Notes under the pieces: model-generated
What the model was told of the DNA's origin: nothing
Database searches by the model: none
Seen by the model: the letters and a program-made list of their open reading frames with translations, nothing else
Part shown: piece by piece, positions 19,363 through 28,695 of the stretch
How the letters are laid out: each line of letters begins with the position of its first letter
How positions within the stretch are numbered: position 1 is the stretch's first letter
Position numbers and translations under genes: made by a program
Assembly (NCBI RefSeq): GCF_025354735.1
Contig: NZ_JANXMI010000312.1
Location: 16,588-80,587, forward strand
Direction: 5' to 3'
Source: Rugamonas sp.
GTDB lineage: Bacteria; Pseudomonadota; Gammaproteobacteria; Burkholderiales; Burkholderiaceae_D
Length of the DNA: 64,000 nt

Positions 19363-19815
19363 CTAGTTATCCCAGGAGCCGATGTCGGCATCGTCGCCGC
19401 TGCCGCCGGGCTGGTTGTCGGCGCCCAGCGAGAAGACGTCGACTTCGCCGTGGATGCCGGGCGACAGATACTGGTAGGGATTGCCCCAAGGGTCCTTGGG
19501 CAGCTTGTCGAGGTAGCCGCCGGCCTTCCAGCCCTTGGCTTCGGGGCCGGTGGTCGGCTGGGTCAACAGCGCCTGCAAGCCCTGCTCGGTGGTCGGGTAG
19601 CGCTGGTTATCGAGCTTGTACAGTTTCAGCGACTGCATCACGGTGGCGATGTCCACTTTGGCGGCGGCCACTTTGGCTTCGCCCGTGCGGCCTATCAGTT
19701 TCGGCACCACCAGCGCGGCCAGCACGCCCATGATGACGACCACCACCATGATCTCGATGAGGGTGAAGCCGCGCGCCAGGTGGCGGCGGATCGAACGGTG
19801 CGATGCTGTTTGCAT
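19363..19815 (-). CDS. gspG: Type II secretion major pseudopilin GspG
   Basis: A 150-residue major pseudopilin, first gene of the leftward T2SS operon. Cleavage site G/FTLIEIMVVVVIMG with Glu5 is preceded by a basic leader (SIRRHLAR). The globular domain has the family calcium-site region (PKDPWGNPYQYLSPG ... LGADNQPGGSGDDADIGSWDN). The prepilin peptidase (GspO/PilD) needed to process it is not encoded in this window. The operon promoter should lie within 19,816-20,022; no convincing hexamers were assigned. Confidence 0.96.
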   Translation of the reverse strand: MQTASHRSIRRHLARGFTLIEIMVVVVIMGVLAALVVPKLIGRTGEAKVAAAKVDIATVMQSLKLYKLDNQRYPTTEQGLQALLTQPTTGPEAKGWKAGGYLDKLPKDPWGNPYQYLSPGIHGEVDVFSLGADNQPGGSGDDADIGSWDN

Positions 19816-20022
19816 AAGAAGACGTAAAAGAATAAGAGTGCAGAGTATAAGGCCGAATCGGCGCCCCAGCAAAAACGGCGCGCCCCGAAAGACGCTAATT
19901 CAGCGTAAATAAACAGACTTAGGCCAGGCTTAGCGAGCCGGCCGGTGCCCACGCGCTGAAATCGGGGTCAAGGCCGGGGGCGGCGACCCACGGCGGCCCC
20001 ACGCCGACGGCCCTCATCCATT

Positions 20023-22155
20023 TCAATCGCGCTTGCGGGCCAGCGCCGACACGCGCGACAAGGCGCCGTCGTTGCTGCCGGCGTGGTTGGTCGACACCGG
20101 CTCGAGCGCTTTCAGCGCCGGCACGTCGCTGACGAACGGCGCGATGCCGTAGGCGACGTCGATCTCGCTCGGGTAAATCAGGTAGCCGCGCGTGATGACC
20201 GCCGCCACCTTGCGGATGTCGCCGATATGTTTGGTCGGGTCGCCGTCGACCAGCACCAGGTCGGCCAGCTTGCCGACCGAAACGCTGCCGCGGTCATTGC
20301 TGGTGCGGGTATAGCGCGCGCCATTGCGGGTCGCCACTTGCAGCGCCTGCGATGGCGTCAGCCCGGCCTTGACCAGCATTTCCAACTCGGCCTGCAAGGT
20401 GAAGCCGGCCAGTTCGTCGGTGCCGGCCACCAGCGGCACGCCGGCGCGGTACATGATGCCGACGAACTGCACCATCTTGGCGTAGGATTTTTCATAGCGC
20501 TTGAGGGTGGCGTCGTCGTCGATCTTCATGGTGCCGACCGAGAAGCCGCGCTTGACGTCCGGCGGCATGTGGTCGGCGATGGCGGCGAAGGGTTCGTTCA
20601 TGTCGCCGTCCTTCTGCTTGAGGAAGGCGAAGGTGGCCAGCGTGGAGTCGATCGAGATCTGCTTCTTCGCCAGTTCGGCGACGAAGGCCTTGACCGGCTT
20701 GGAATTGAAATCGAGGTCGGCCACTTTTTCAGCCGGCAGGATGAAGCGTTGCAGCGTGCGGGTGTCGGTGTCGGGCTGCATGACGAAGTTCAGCATGACC
20801 TGGTTGATGTGCTGGATTTCGTCGTAGCCGGCGTCGAGCGCCTGCTGCGCGCGCAGGCCGGCCGGGATGTGGCCGGACACGCGCATGCCGCGGCTGTGCG
20901 CATAGGCCACGGTCTCCTTCAGGATCGCTTTCGGGAAGGAGTTATAAATCTTCAGCTGCGGATAACCATGTTCGGCGTACCAGTCGATGGCGTTCTTGGC
21001 CTGCGGCAGCGTCGAGATGACGAAGCCGCCGTTCGACGAGAACGGGCTCTCGCCCTCGAGGAAACCGGCCGGCACCACCTGCGGCGCGAGCAGCTTGCCG
21101 GCGATGGTTTCGTCGAGCTCCATTTGCAGCTGGGCGTTGTCGTTGCCCATGTCGCGCGCGCTGGTGACGCCGGCGGCCACGTGCAGCGCGTCGGACCAGC
21201 GGTCGACGTGGGCGTGCATGTCGAACAGGCCGGGCAGCATGATGCGGCCGTTGGCGTCGATTTCGTTGACGGCGCCGCGCGACGGCGCGCCGGCCGGCAC
21301 CACTTCGGTGATGCGGCCGCGCAGCACGTAGACGTCGGACAGCGCGCCGACGGTGGCCTTCTCGCTGTCGAACACGCGCGCGTTGCGGATCACGGTCAGG
21401 CCGGTCAGCGGGTGCTGGAGCTGGGCCGCGTCGTCGGACAGCAGTTTGCTTTCGGCCGCTTTCTGATGTTCGGCCAGCAGCGGCGCCACGCCCTGCCAGC
21501 CCTCCTCCAGCATCGACGCGAAGCCGGGGATGACGAGGCCGAACATGCGCGGATGCTCGCCCGTGGTGGCCCAGTAGAACGACGGCGACAGGCCGACGCC
21601 GGTCTGCGCCAGCAGCTGCACTTTCTCGGTCTTGCCGTTGGCGCTGACGTCCACCGTGTCGAGCGTGCGCTGGGCCAGCGTACCGGATGGCAGCAGCGCC
21701 AGCTTGTGGTCCGGCGCGGCGGCCAGCGCGGTGATCGAGGCCGACGCGATCTCGAAGGAGCTGTTCAGCGGTAAATACATGGCGGGGCCGGTGACGGCGG
21801 TGGCGCCGTGCTCGGAGGTCGACTTCCACAGCGCCTGGCCGTCCTTGCGCTCGAAGTGCTCGTCGACGACGGCGCCGAAGGTCGAATTGCCTTTCACCGT
21901 GTATTCGGTCATGACGCCGTCGGCGCCCATGCGGAATTGCTCCGTCAGTTCCGGGCCGCGGCCGTTGTCCTTGTAGATGAAGCGGACCTTGGTCAGGCCA
22001 TCGTCCCCGCGCTCGACTTCCTGCTCGCCGATCTGTTTGCCGTTTTCGGCCACGATCAGATATTTGGTGTGGCTGGCCGCCTGCGCCGGCGCGCTGAACG
22101 CGGCGGCGACGGCAAGGGCGAGGACCAGGGGCAAGGCGGGTAGGCTGCGCATCAT
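20023..22155 (-). CDS. Secreted amidohydrolase-superfamily metal-dependent hydrolase
   Basis: A 710-residue exported protein: signal peptide (about 1-27), an N-terminal beta-rich domain (about 28-235) without a clear family match, then an amidohydrolase domain (about 250-650). Metal-site motifs are visible: His314-Ala-His316 in FDMHAHVDRW, the SGHIPAG and IQHINQ histidines, and Asp580 in AGTDELAG. The closing SVGKLADLVLVDGDP is typical of imidazolonepropionase/dipeptidase-like members. The substrate cannot be predicted; secreted relatives act on dipeptides or small amides. It is downstream of a moeB-like gene, separated by 88 bp that contain a 15-bp direct repeat. Confidence 0.85.
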   Translation of the reverse strand: MMRSLPALPLVLALAVAAAFSAPAQAASHTKYLIVAENGKQIGEQEVERGDDGLTKVRFIYKDNGRGPELTEQFRMGADGVMTEYTVKGNSTFGAVVDEHFERKDGQALWKSTSEHGATAVTGPAMYLPLNSSFEIASASITALAAAPDHKLALLPSGTLAQRTLDTVDVSANGKTEKVQLLAQTGVGLSPSFYWATTGEHPRMFGLVIPGFASMLEEGWQGVAPLLAEHQKAAESKLLSDDAAQLQHPLTGLTVIRNARVFDSEKATVGALSDVYVLRGRITEVVPAGAPSRGAVNEIDANGRIMLPGLFDMHAHVDRWSDALHVAAGVTSARDMGNDNAQLQMELDETIAGKLLAPQVVPAGFLEGESPFSSNGGFVISTLPQAKNAIDWYAEHGYPQLKIYNSFPKAILKETVAYAHSRGMRVSGHIPAGLRAQQALDAGYDEIQHINQVMLNFVMQPDTDTRTLQRFILPAEKVADLDFNSKPVKAFVAELAKKQISIDSTLATFAFLKQKDGDMNEPFAAIADHMPPDVKRGFSVGTMKIDDDATLKRYEKSYAKMVQFVGIMYRAGVPLVAGTDELAGFTLQAELEMLVKAGLTPSQALQVATRNGARYTRTSNDRGSVSVGKLADLVLVDGDPTKHIGDIRKVAAVITRGYLIYPSEIDVAYGIAPFVSDVPALKALEPVSTNHAGSNDGALSRVSALARKRD

Positions 22156-22210
22156 CGTTTTAATCTCCGAATCGGACTGGTTGGGCTGCGGTTGTGTATT
22201 TGTTATGAGT

Positions 22211-22243
22211 GTATCAGCACATGTAGCTGTATCAGCACATGTA
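22211..22243. repeat. 15-bp direct repeat upstream of the amidohydrolase gene
   Basis: Two perfect copies of GTATCAGCACATGTA are separated by three bases, so they repeat every 18 bp. They lie between the moeB-like stop codon and the amidohydrolase start. They could be a regulator binding site; no known operator is recognised. Confidence 0.85.
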
Positions 22244-22996
22244 TCAATGACCGCCGCCGCATACCGGGCAGGCGGCGTTGCGCTCGATGCGGATGCTGGT
22301 CCATTCCATGTGCAGGCCGTCGAGCATCAGCAGGCGGCCGGCCAGCGACTGGCCGACGCCCATCAGCAGCTTGAGCGCCTCGGCCGCCTGCATCGCGCCG
22401 ACCACGCCGACCAGCGGCGCGAACACGCCCATGGTGGAACAGGCCACGTCCTCGAACGGCTGGTCCGGTGGGAACAGGCAGGCGTAGCATGGCGCCGCCG
22501 CGCTGCGCGTATCGAACACGCTGACCTGGCCGTCGAAACGGATCGCGGCGCCCGACACCAGCGGCTTGCGCGCGGCGACGCAGGCGCGGTTGATGGCGTG
22601 GCGGGTGGCGAAGTTGTCGCTGCAATCGAGGACCACGTCGGACGCTGCCACCAGCGCGGCCAGGCGAGCGTCGTCGGCGCGTTCGGTCAGCGCGGTGATG
22701 GCGATGTCGGGATTGATTTGTTCGAGCGCGAGGCGCGCCGATTCGGCTTTCGGCTGGCCCACGCGCGCGGTGCTGTGGGCGATCTGGCGCTGCAGGTTGG
22801 TGAGGTCGACGACGTCGTCGTCGACCAGCGTGATGTGGCCGACGCCGGCCGACGCCAGGTACAGCGCGGCCGGCGAACCGAGGCCGCCGGCGCCGATCAC
22901 CAGCGCGTGCGCGGCCAGCAGCTTTTGCTGGCCCTCGATGCCGACTTCATTGAGCAGGATGTGGCGCGAGTAGCGCAGCAGTTGGTTGTCGTTCAT
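22244..22996 (-). CDS. moeB: MoeB/ThiF-family adenylyltransferase
   Basis: A 250-residue E1-like enzyme that adenylates the C-terminal Gly-Gly of a small sulfur-carrier protein (MoaD or ThiS). Visible are the Rossmann nucleotide loop GAGGLGSPAALYLA (about 38-50), the R/Q segment VDLTNLQRQIAHS, and the two CxxC zinc pairs (CYAC about 171-174 and CPVC near the C-terminus). The catalytic Cys lies in FEDVACSTMGVFAP. ATG at 22996 gives the standard MoeB start MNDNQLLRYSRHIL. MoeB versus ThiF cannot be decided, as no moa or thi gene is adjacent. Confidence 0.9.
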   Translation of the reverse strand: MNDNQLLRYSRHILLNEVGIEGQQKLLAAHALVIGAGGLGSPAALYLASAGVGHITLVDDDVVDLTNLQRQIAHSTARVGQPKAESARLALEQINPDIAITALTERADDARLAALVAASDVVLDCSDNFATRHAINRACVAARKPLVSGAAIRFDGQVSVFDTRSAAAPCYACLFPPDQPFEDVACSTMGVFAPLVGVVGAMQAAEALKLLMGVGQSLAGRLLMLDGLHMEWTSIRIERNAACPVCGGGH

Positions 22997-23147
22997 CGGG
23001 TGCGACGGGTTCCATATTGAGGTGCGCGCGGGTGGACTGGCAGCGGCGCCGAGATCGGGATCGGTCAGCGGCGCGGACACCGGGGTCAGACCCCGTTCAC
23101 GGGCAACGCTGATCCCGGCTCCGCCGCCGGAGCCAAACCCATCGCGC

Positions 23148-24662
23148 TTATTTTTTGGCCGGCGCTTTTTTGTCGTCCGGCTTGACGTCGGTTTTCAGGT
23201 CCGGCTTGGCGTCGGACTTGACTTCGGTCTTGTCGGCCACGGCGTCGGTGGCGGCGGCGACATCGGCTTTCGCCAGCCGCACCGGCAATCCCTTGAAATG
23301 GTTCAGGGCCTGCGCCAGCTGGAAGTCGTCCTTCGATCCGAATTCGACCGGCTTCTGCTTCTTGGCCAGCGCCAGCAGGCGCTGCTCCTCTTCCAGGCCG
23401 TCGTGCCGGGGCGCTTTGACCGGGTCGGCCTGCTCGTCCTCGTTGCCCAGGTGTTTTTGCAGATCCGCTTCGCGCACGCGCAGGCTGTTCAAGCCGTCGC
23501 CGTCGGCCGTTTCGTCGACCAGCAGATCGGGCACGATGCCGCGCGCCTGGATCGAGCGGCCGTGCGGCGTGTAGTAGCGCGCGGTGGTGAGCTTGACGGC
23601 GGTGTCGGCGGTCAGCTGGCGCAGGGTTTGCACCGAGCCTTTGCCGAAGGTTTGCGAGCCCATGATGATGGCGCGCTTGTAGTCTTGCAGCGCGCCGGCG
23701 ACGATCTCGGACGCGGAGGCCGAGCCGGTGTTCACCAGCACCACCATCGGCACGTCCTTGAGCGCCGCCGGCAGCTTGGCCAGCGGATCGCCGGGACCAC
23801 GGCCGGCGTAGAATTCGGGACGGCCGTAGAAGGTCTGCTTCGATTCCATCAGCTGGCCATTGGTGGTGACGATCACCGCGTCCTTCGGCAGGAAGGCGGC
23901 GGAGACGCCGACGGCGCCCGGCACCACGCCGCCCGGATCGTTGCGCAGGTCGAGCACCAGGCCTTTGATGTGCGGGTCTTGCGCATACAGGGCCGCCAGT
24001 TTTTTGGCCATGTCTTCGACGGTCGGCTCCTGGAACTGCGCGATGCGCAGCCACGCGTAACCGGGTTCGATCATCTTCGCCTTGACGCTCTGGACGCGGA
24101 TTTCTTCGCGCGCCACGTGGAACAGCAGCGGCTTGTCTTCGCCCTTGCGATTGATGGTCAGCTCGACCTTGGAGTGCGGCTCACCGCGCATTTTCTTGAT
24201 CGCCTCGTCGAGCGACTGGCCCTTGATGGGCGAGCCGTTGATGCGCGTAATGAGGTCGCCGGTCTTGATGCCGGCCTTGAAGGCGGGCGAATCCTCGATC
24301 GGCGAGACGACCTTGATGTAGCCGTCCTCGGTGCCCACTTCGATGCCGATGCCGACGAATTTGCCGGACACGGTTTCGCGCATTTCGCGGAAGGCTTTTT
24401 GATCGAGGTAGAGCGAGTGCGGGTCGAGCGAGGCGACCATGCCGGAAATGGCTTCGGTCAGCAGTTTTTTATCGTCGGCCGGTTCGACGTAATCGCTCTT
24501 GATGATGCCGAAAACGTCGGTCAGCTCGCGCAATTCCTGCAGGGGCAGCGGGGCCGGCGAGCCGGTCACCTTTTGCGCGATGGCGGAAAACTGCAACGAC
24601 ACCGTGACGCCGGCCACCATGCCCAGACCGATCAGGCCGAAACTCTTGACTTTGTTGCCCAT
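23148..24662 (-). CDS. S41 family C-terminal processing peptidase
   Basis: A 504-residue periplasmic serine protease of the CtpA/Prc family. It has an N-terminal signal anchor (about 7-30), a cap region, a PDZ domain (about 92-175, GIGIEVGTEDGYIKVVSPIEDSPAFKAG), and the catalytic core with Ser316 in GSASASE and Lys341 in TFGKGS; the 25-residue spacing equals that of E. coli Prc Ser430-Lys455. The C-terminus (about 455-504) is a Lys/Asp/Ala-rich disordered tail. It follows envC by 15 bp in a gpmA-envC-ctp set, suggesting a role in controlling cell wall hydrolases. Confidence 0.94.
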   Translation of the reverse strand: MGNKVKSFGLIGLGMVAGVTVSLQFSAIAQKVTGSPAPLPLQELRELTDVFGIIKSDYVEPADDKKLLTEAISGMVASLDPHSLYLDQKAFREMRETVSGKFVGIGIEVGTEDGYIKVVSPIEDSPAFKAGIKTGDLITRINGSPIKGQSLDEAIKKMRGEPHSKVELTINRKGEDKPLLFHVAREEIRVQSVKAKMIEPGYAWLRIAQFQEPTVEDMAKKLAALYAQDPHIKGLVLDLRNDPGGVVPGAVGVSAAFLPKDAVIVTTNGQLMESKQTFYGRPEFYAGRGPGDPLAKLPAALKDVPMVVLVNTGSASASEIVAGALQDYKRAIIMGSQTFGKGSVQTLRQLTADTAVKLTTARYYTPHGRSIQARGIVPDLLVDETADGDGLNSLRVREADLQKHLGNEDEQADPVKAPRHDGLEEEQRLLALAKKQKPVEFGSKDDFQLAQALNHFKGLPVRLAKADVAAATDAVADKTEVKSDAKPDLKTDVKPDDKKAPAKK

Positions 24663-24677
24663 GTTTTATCCGCGACC

Positions 24678-26279
24678 CTAGAACTTGACCCACGTGGCCG
24701 GATCGAACGCCCGGCCCTGGTGGCGAAGCTCAAAGTATAAACCCGATTCTTCGTTGCCGCCGCTGTTTCCCGCGTTGGCGATGGTCTCGCCGCCCTTGAC
24801 GATGTCGCCGGCCCGTTTGAGCAGCGCTTGATTGTTGCCGTAGATGCTCATGTACTGGCCGCCGTGGTCGACGATGATGAGGTTGCCGAAGCCGCGCAAC
24901 CACTCGGCGAACACGACGCGGCCGGCGGCGACGGCGTGGACGTCGCTGCCCTCGCTGGCACGGATGAACACGCCTTTCCAGCTGGGGCCGTCGCCGCGCT
25001 TGGAACCGAATTTGGCGGCGACCTTGCCGGCCACCGGCGCGCGCAGTTCGCCGCGCAGGCTGGCGAAAGCGCCTTCGGGCGCGGCCGGCGCCAGCGCGAT
25101 GTCGGACGGCGCGGCCGCCGGCGCGGCGGGTCTGGCCTGCTGCTCCTTGAGGTCGGCCCATTTGTCGACCGGTTTGTCGGCGGCTTTATCGGCGGGCTTG
25201 TCGGCTGATTTATCGGCGACCTTGTCCGCGGCCTGGGCGGCCGCCTTGTCGGACGGCTTTTGCTGCGCCAGCGCGGCGTCGTCGGCGGCCGGCAAGGGCT
25301 TCGCGGGCGCGGCCGGCAGCGGCGGCAGCTTGATGCCGGGCTTGGCCTTCAACAGCGCCAGCCGTTCGCGCTCGGCCTCGGCACGGGCCTTGGCCACGGC
25401 CAGCGCGCGCGCCTTCGCTTCGGCCCGCTCCTCGGCGTCGGCCCTGGCCTTGGCGGCCTTGACGGCGGCCACCTGTTCCAGGCGGCGCTTCTCGGCGGCG
25501 GCGGCCTCGGCCTGCTGCTCGATGAGCTTGCCGAGCTTGTCGACCAGGCCGGCCATGCGCACTTCGTCGCGCTCGACGTTGCCGGCTTCCTTGCGCTGGG
25601 CCACGAGGCGCTGCGACAGCGTCGCCAGCAGCGCGGCGTGGCGCGATTTTTCCTGTTCCAGCGCGGCTTTCTGCTGGATTTGTTCCTCGGCGATTTCTTC
25701 CAGGTCGTCCTTGGCGTCCTGCGCCTCGGCCTGGATGGTTTCGACTTGCTTGAGGTTGGCGCGCAGCGAGTCGAGCAGCCGCGCCTGAGCCTGCGACACA
25801 TAGACCATCATCTGCAAGTCGCGGTTGATGCGGTTGGGATTGTCGCCCGACAGCAGCAGCTTGATGCGGTCTTCATTGCCGGCCACGTATTGCTGGCGCA
25901 CCAGCTGGGCCAGCTGCTTTTTCTGCGACTCGACGGTCGCGGCCAGCTTGTCGTGCTGCTCGCCGAGCTGCTTGAGCTTGGCGTTCGTGACGCCCTGCTC
26001 GGCGGCCAGGTCGTGCAACGCGCGGTTGGCGTTCGAGATCGCCTCCTCCGAGGCGGCGAGCGTGTCGGCGGCGTCGTCCTTGGCGCTTTCGGTCTGGCCG
26101 ATGTCGCGTTTCAGGGCGCTGAGCTTTTGCTGCAAGCCGGCGCGCTCGGCCTCGGCCGCCGCTTTCTGCTTGCTGCGCTCGGTGACCTTGGCGCCGGCGT
26201 GGGCGGCCCCGCAGGCCAGCGCCAGGCACAGCAAGACCGCCGCGCGGCGGGCCGTCAAACCGGTGGAAGGAGACGACAA
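24678..26279 (-). CDS. envC: Murein hydrolase activator EnvC-like, LytM domain
   Basis: A 533-residue periplasmic protein. A signal peptide (about 1-28) is followed by long coiled coils (about 30-270), an Ala/Lys/Asp repeat linker (about 320-370, DKAADKPADK type), and a C-terminal M23/LytM domain (about 405-533). The domain appears degenerate at the canonical metal site (ASEGSDVHAVAAGRVVFAE, with no HxH seen), as in EnvC activators of amidases AmiA/AmiB. The start is TTG at 26279, four bases after the gpmA stop; no ATG fits the signal peptide. It is cotranscribed with gpmA and the S41 protease. Confidence 0.9.
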   Translation of the reverse strand: MSSPSTGLTARRAAVLLCLALACGAAHAGAKVTERSKQKAAAEAERAGLQQKLSALKRDIGQTESAKDDAADTLAASEEAISNANRALHDLAAEQGVTNAKLKQLGEQHDKLAATVESQKKQLAQLVRQQYVAGNEDRIKLLLSGDNPNRINRDLQMMVYVSQAQARLLDSLRANLKQVETIQAEAQDAKDDLEEIAEEQIQQKAALEQEKSRHAALLATLSQRLVAQRKEAGNVERDEVRMAGLVDKLGKLIEQQAEAAAAEKRRLEQVAAVKAAKARADAEERAEAKARALAVAKARAEAERERLALLKAKPGIKLPPLPAAPAKPLPAADDAALAQQKPSDKAAAQAADKVADKSADKPADKAADKPVDKWADLKEQQARPAAPAAAPSDIALAPAAPEGAFASLRGELRAPVAGKVAAKFGSKRGDGPSWKGVFIRASEGSDVHAVAAGRVVFAEWLRGFGNLIIVDHGGQYMSIYGNNQALLKRAGDIVKGGETIANAGNSGGNEESGLYFELRHQGRAFDPATWVKF

Positions 26280-26282
26280 AAC

Positions 26283-27029
26283 TTACTTGGCCTTACCTTG
26301 ATTGGCCACGGCCGCCTGCGCCGCCGCGATCGCCGCCGGGTCGCCCAGGTAGTAATGGCGTATCGGCTTCAGGTCGGCGTCGAGCTCGTAGACCAGGGGC
26401 TGGCCGTTGGGAATGTTGAGGCCGACGATGTCGTCGTCGCTGATGCCGTCGAGCATCTTGATCAGCGCGCGCAGGCTGTTGCCGTGGGCCGAGATGATGA
26501 TCTTCTTGCCGGCGCGGATGGCCGGGGCGATGTCCTCGTCCCAGACCGGCATGACGCGGGCCACGGTGTCCTTCAGGCATTCGGTCAGCGGGATGCTGGC
26601 GTGCGGCAGGCCGGCGTAGCGCGGGTCGTTGAAGGAGGCGCGCTCGTCGTCCTGCTCCAGCGGCGGCGGCGGCGTGTCGTAGCTGCGGCGCCAGACCAGC
26701 ACTTGCTCGTCGCCGTACTTGGCGGCGGTCTCGCCCTTGTCCAGGCCTTGCAGGGCGCCGTAGTGGCGCTCGTTGAGGCGCCAGTCGTGCTTGATCGGCA
26801 GATACATCATGTCCATCGCGTCCAGCGACAGCCACAGCGTGCGGATCGCGCGCTTGAGCACCGAGGTGTAGGCCAGGTCGAAGCTGAAACCAGCCGCCTT
26901 GAGCACTTCGCCGGCGACGCGCGCTTCGCTGACGCCCTTGTCGGTCAGGTCGACGTCGGTCCAGCCGGTGAAACGGTTCGACAGATTCCAGGTGGATTCG
27001 CCGTGACGCATGAATACGATTTTATACAT
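26283..27029 (-). CDS. gpmA: 2,3-bisphosphoglycerate-dependent phosphoglycerate mutase
   Basis: A 248-residue glycolytic and gluconeogenic enzyme that interconverts 3- and 2-phosphoglycerate. It has the RHGE motif ([17 protein letters not shown], His9 of the catalytic phosphohistidine), the conserved [12 protein letters not shown] segment, and the second catalytic His in SAHGNSLRA. Full family length. It is the first gene of the leftward gpmA-envC-ctp group and is divergent from the rhodanese gene; gpmA-envC linkage is also seen in other proteobacteria. Confidence 0.97.
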   Translation of the reverse strand: MYKIVFMRHGESTWNLSNRFTGWTDVDLTDKGVSEARVAGEVLKAAGFSFDLAYTSVLKRAIRTLWLSLDAMDMMYLPIKHDWRLNERHYGALQGLDKGETAAKYGDEQVLVWRRSYDTPPPPLEQDDERASFNDPRYAGLPHASIPLTECLKDTVARVMPVWDEDIAPAIRAGKKIIISAHGNSLRALIKMLDGISDDDIVGLNIPNGQPLVYELDADLKPIRHYYLGDPAAIAAAQAAVANQGKAK

Positions 27030-27121
27030 AATGCCATTTTCACAAAAAGGTTAAATGCACACCTAATATGTGGACATGCACATAAAAGACGCAGCTTACA
27101 GAACTCTTCCAGCTTCTATTT

Positions 27122-27127
27122 TATAAT
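27122..27127 (+). promoter_or_regulatory. Candidate -10 box for the rhodanese-grxC genes
   Basis: A perfect TATAAT lies 30 bp ahead of the GTG start of the rhodanese gene, in the gap divergent from gpmA. No good -35 hexamer sits at 16-18 bp. Confidence 0.4.
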
Positions 27128-27157
27128 GCGCGGATTGACTTAAACCATTGGGACACC

Positions 27158-27562
27158 GTGAAATTCTTCATTGACAATATTTTTATCCTCGCCATCGTCC
27201 TCGTTTCGGGCGGCGCCCTGCTCTGGCCGGTACTGACGCAACGTGGCAAACGCGTCTCTCCGCTGGAGGCCACGCAGCTCATCAACCGCGGCAAGGCCCT
27301 GATCCTGGACGTGCGGGACGCGGCCGAATTCGCGGCCGGACATGTGACGGACGCTAAAAATATCGCGCTGGCCGAGCTGGGCGGCCGCGTCGGCGAGCTG
27401 GAGAAATTCAAGGCGAAAAGCGTGATCGTCGTGTGCCAGAGCGGCGCGCGCGCGGCCACGGCGGCCGGCCTGCTGCAAAAAGCCGGCTTCACGGACGTCG
27501 TCAACCTCGACGGCGGCGTGACGGCATGGAAGGCCGCCGGCTTACCACTGGTCAACAAGTAA
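27158..27562 (+). CDS. Membrane-anchored rhodanese-like protein
   Basis: A 134-residue single-domain rhodanese with an N-terminal membrane anchor (about 5-24). The active-site loop is CQSGAR with Cys93; conserved DVRDAAEFAAGHV and NLDGGVTAWKAAGLP frame the fold. It resembles YibN-type proteins, which sit beside grxC and secB in many proteobacteria, exactly as here. The catalytic domain is cytoplasmic if the anchor is N-in/C-out reversed, but topology is not certain. Start is GTG at 27158. Confidence 0.9.
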   Translation: MKFFIDNIFILAIVLVSGGALLWPVLTQRGKRVSPLEATQLINRGKALILDVRDAAEFAAGHVTDAKNIALAELGGRVGELEKFKAKSVIVVCQSGARAATAAGLLQKAGFTDVVNLDGGVTAWKAAGLPLVNK

Positions 27563-27629
27563 CCGAAAAATAGTTTACTCTTGGTGGCATCAAGCTAGCA
27601 AGTCAGCAAAAATAGTGAAGGAAATGATG

Positions 27630-27890
27630 ATGACTGCCCACGTATTACTCTATAGCACCGCCGTTTGCCCTTATTGCGTGCGCGCCGAGCGCCTGTTGGA
27701 AGCGAAGGGCGTGACCGCGATCGAAAAAGTCCGCATCGACCTCGATCCGGAACAGCGCGCGCTGATGATGAAAAAGACCGGCCGCCGCACGGTGCCGCAA
27801 ATTTACATCGGCGACACCCACGTCGGCGGTTTCGACGATTTGTACGCGCTGGACCAGGCCGGCGGCCTCGACCCCTTGTTAAACGGTTAA
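27630..27890 (+). CDS. grxC: Glutaredoxin 3
   Basis: An 86-residue dithiol glutaredoxin that reduces disulfides with glutathione. The active site is Cys13-Pro-Tyr-Cys16; the cis-Pro motif TVPQIYIG and the GSH-binding GGFDDL are present. Start at 27630 was chosen among three consecutive ATG codons because AAGGAA lies six bases ahead and the family starts just before the first strand. Confidence 0.96.
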   Translation: MTAHVLLYSTAVCPYCVRAERLLEAKGVTAIEKVRIDLDPEQRALMMKKTGRRTVPQIYIGDTHVGGFDDLYALDQAGGLDPLLNG

Positions 27891-28060
27891 GAGACTCCAA
27901 ATAGCAACGCGGCAGCAGAAATAGTTTGAATCTAAATTGGTTTTGATACAATTGGCCCCGCGTTGCACCGTAGCCGCGCAGCACGCCCGGCGCGCAGCGG
28001 TTGCAAGTACACTCTCTGAGCGGCGCGTGCCGCTCGTTTCCTCTATCACGAAAGCGTTCC

Positions 28061-28537
28061 ATGTCTGACGAAACTCTGCAACCCGTATTCCAAATCCAAC
28101 GCGTCTACCTGAAAGACATGTCGCTGGAACAGCCGAATTCCCCAGGTATCTTCCTGGAACAAGAAGCGCCGACCATCGAAGTGGCGCTGGACGTGGGCGC
28201 CGAGGCGCTGGCCGAAGGCATCTACGAATCGACCGTGACCATCACCGTCACCGCCAAAATCAAGGACAAGGTCGCGTTCCTGGCCGAAGGCAAGCAAGCC
28301 GGCATCTTCGAGGCGCGCAACATTCCCGCCGACCAGATGGATCCGCTGCTGGGCATCGGTTGCCCGAACATCGTCTACCCTTACCTGCGCGCCAACATCG
28401 CCGACATGATCACCCGCGCCGGCTTCCCGCCCGTGCACCTGGCCGAGATCAACTTCGAAGTGTTTTATCAGCAGCGCCTGCAAGCGGTGGCCGATGCCGC
28501 CGCCGCAGCGCCCGCCGACGGCGCCGCCACGCACTAA
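28061..28537 (+). CDS. secB: Protein-export chaperone SecB
   Basis: A 158-residue tetrameric chaperone that keeps preproteins export-competent and hands them to SecA. Family features are [19 protein letters not shown] at the N-terminus and [39 protein letters not shown] in the core (positions about 95-135). Start MSDETLQP at 28061. It is followed by a long inverted repeat before the SH3 gene, and lies in the common grxC-secB-gpsA neighbourhood. Confidence 0.97.
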   Translation: MSDETLQPVFQIQRVYLKDMSLEQPNSPGIFLEQEAPTIEVALDVGAEALAEGIYESTVTITVTAKIKDKVAFLAEGKQAGIFEARNIPADQMDPLLGIGCPNIVYPYLRANIADMITRAGFPPVHLAEINFEVFYQQRLQAVADAAAAAPADGAATH

Positions 28538-28611
28538 GCGACACCGGCACGCCGCGCGTCGCGCGCTGCCATGCTCGGAGGCCCCTGCGGCCTTCGAGCC
28601 TTAGTACCCGC

Positions 28612-28661
28612 TTCAAAATGACCATGGCGTTGTGGCAGCACCCGGCCATGCTCATTTTGAA
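28612..28661. repeat. 17-bp inverted repeat between secB and the SH3-domain gene
   Basis: Arms 28612-28628 and 28645-28661 (TTCAAAATGA...CATGGC) match at 16 of 17 positions around a 16-nt loop. There is no T-tract directly after the hairpin, so it is not a classical terminator; it may stabilise the secB mRNA 3' end. Confidence 0.8.
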
Positions 28662-28695
28662 ACAGGTTCTTATTTACTTCTCGTCAAGGCCAGCC

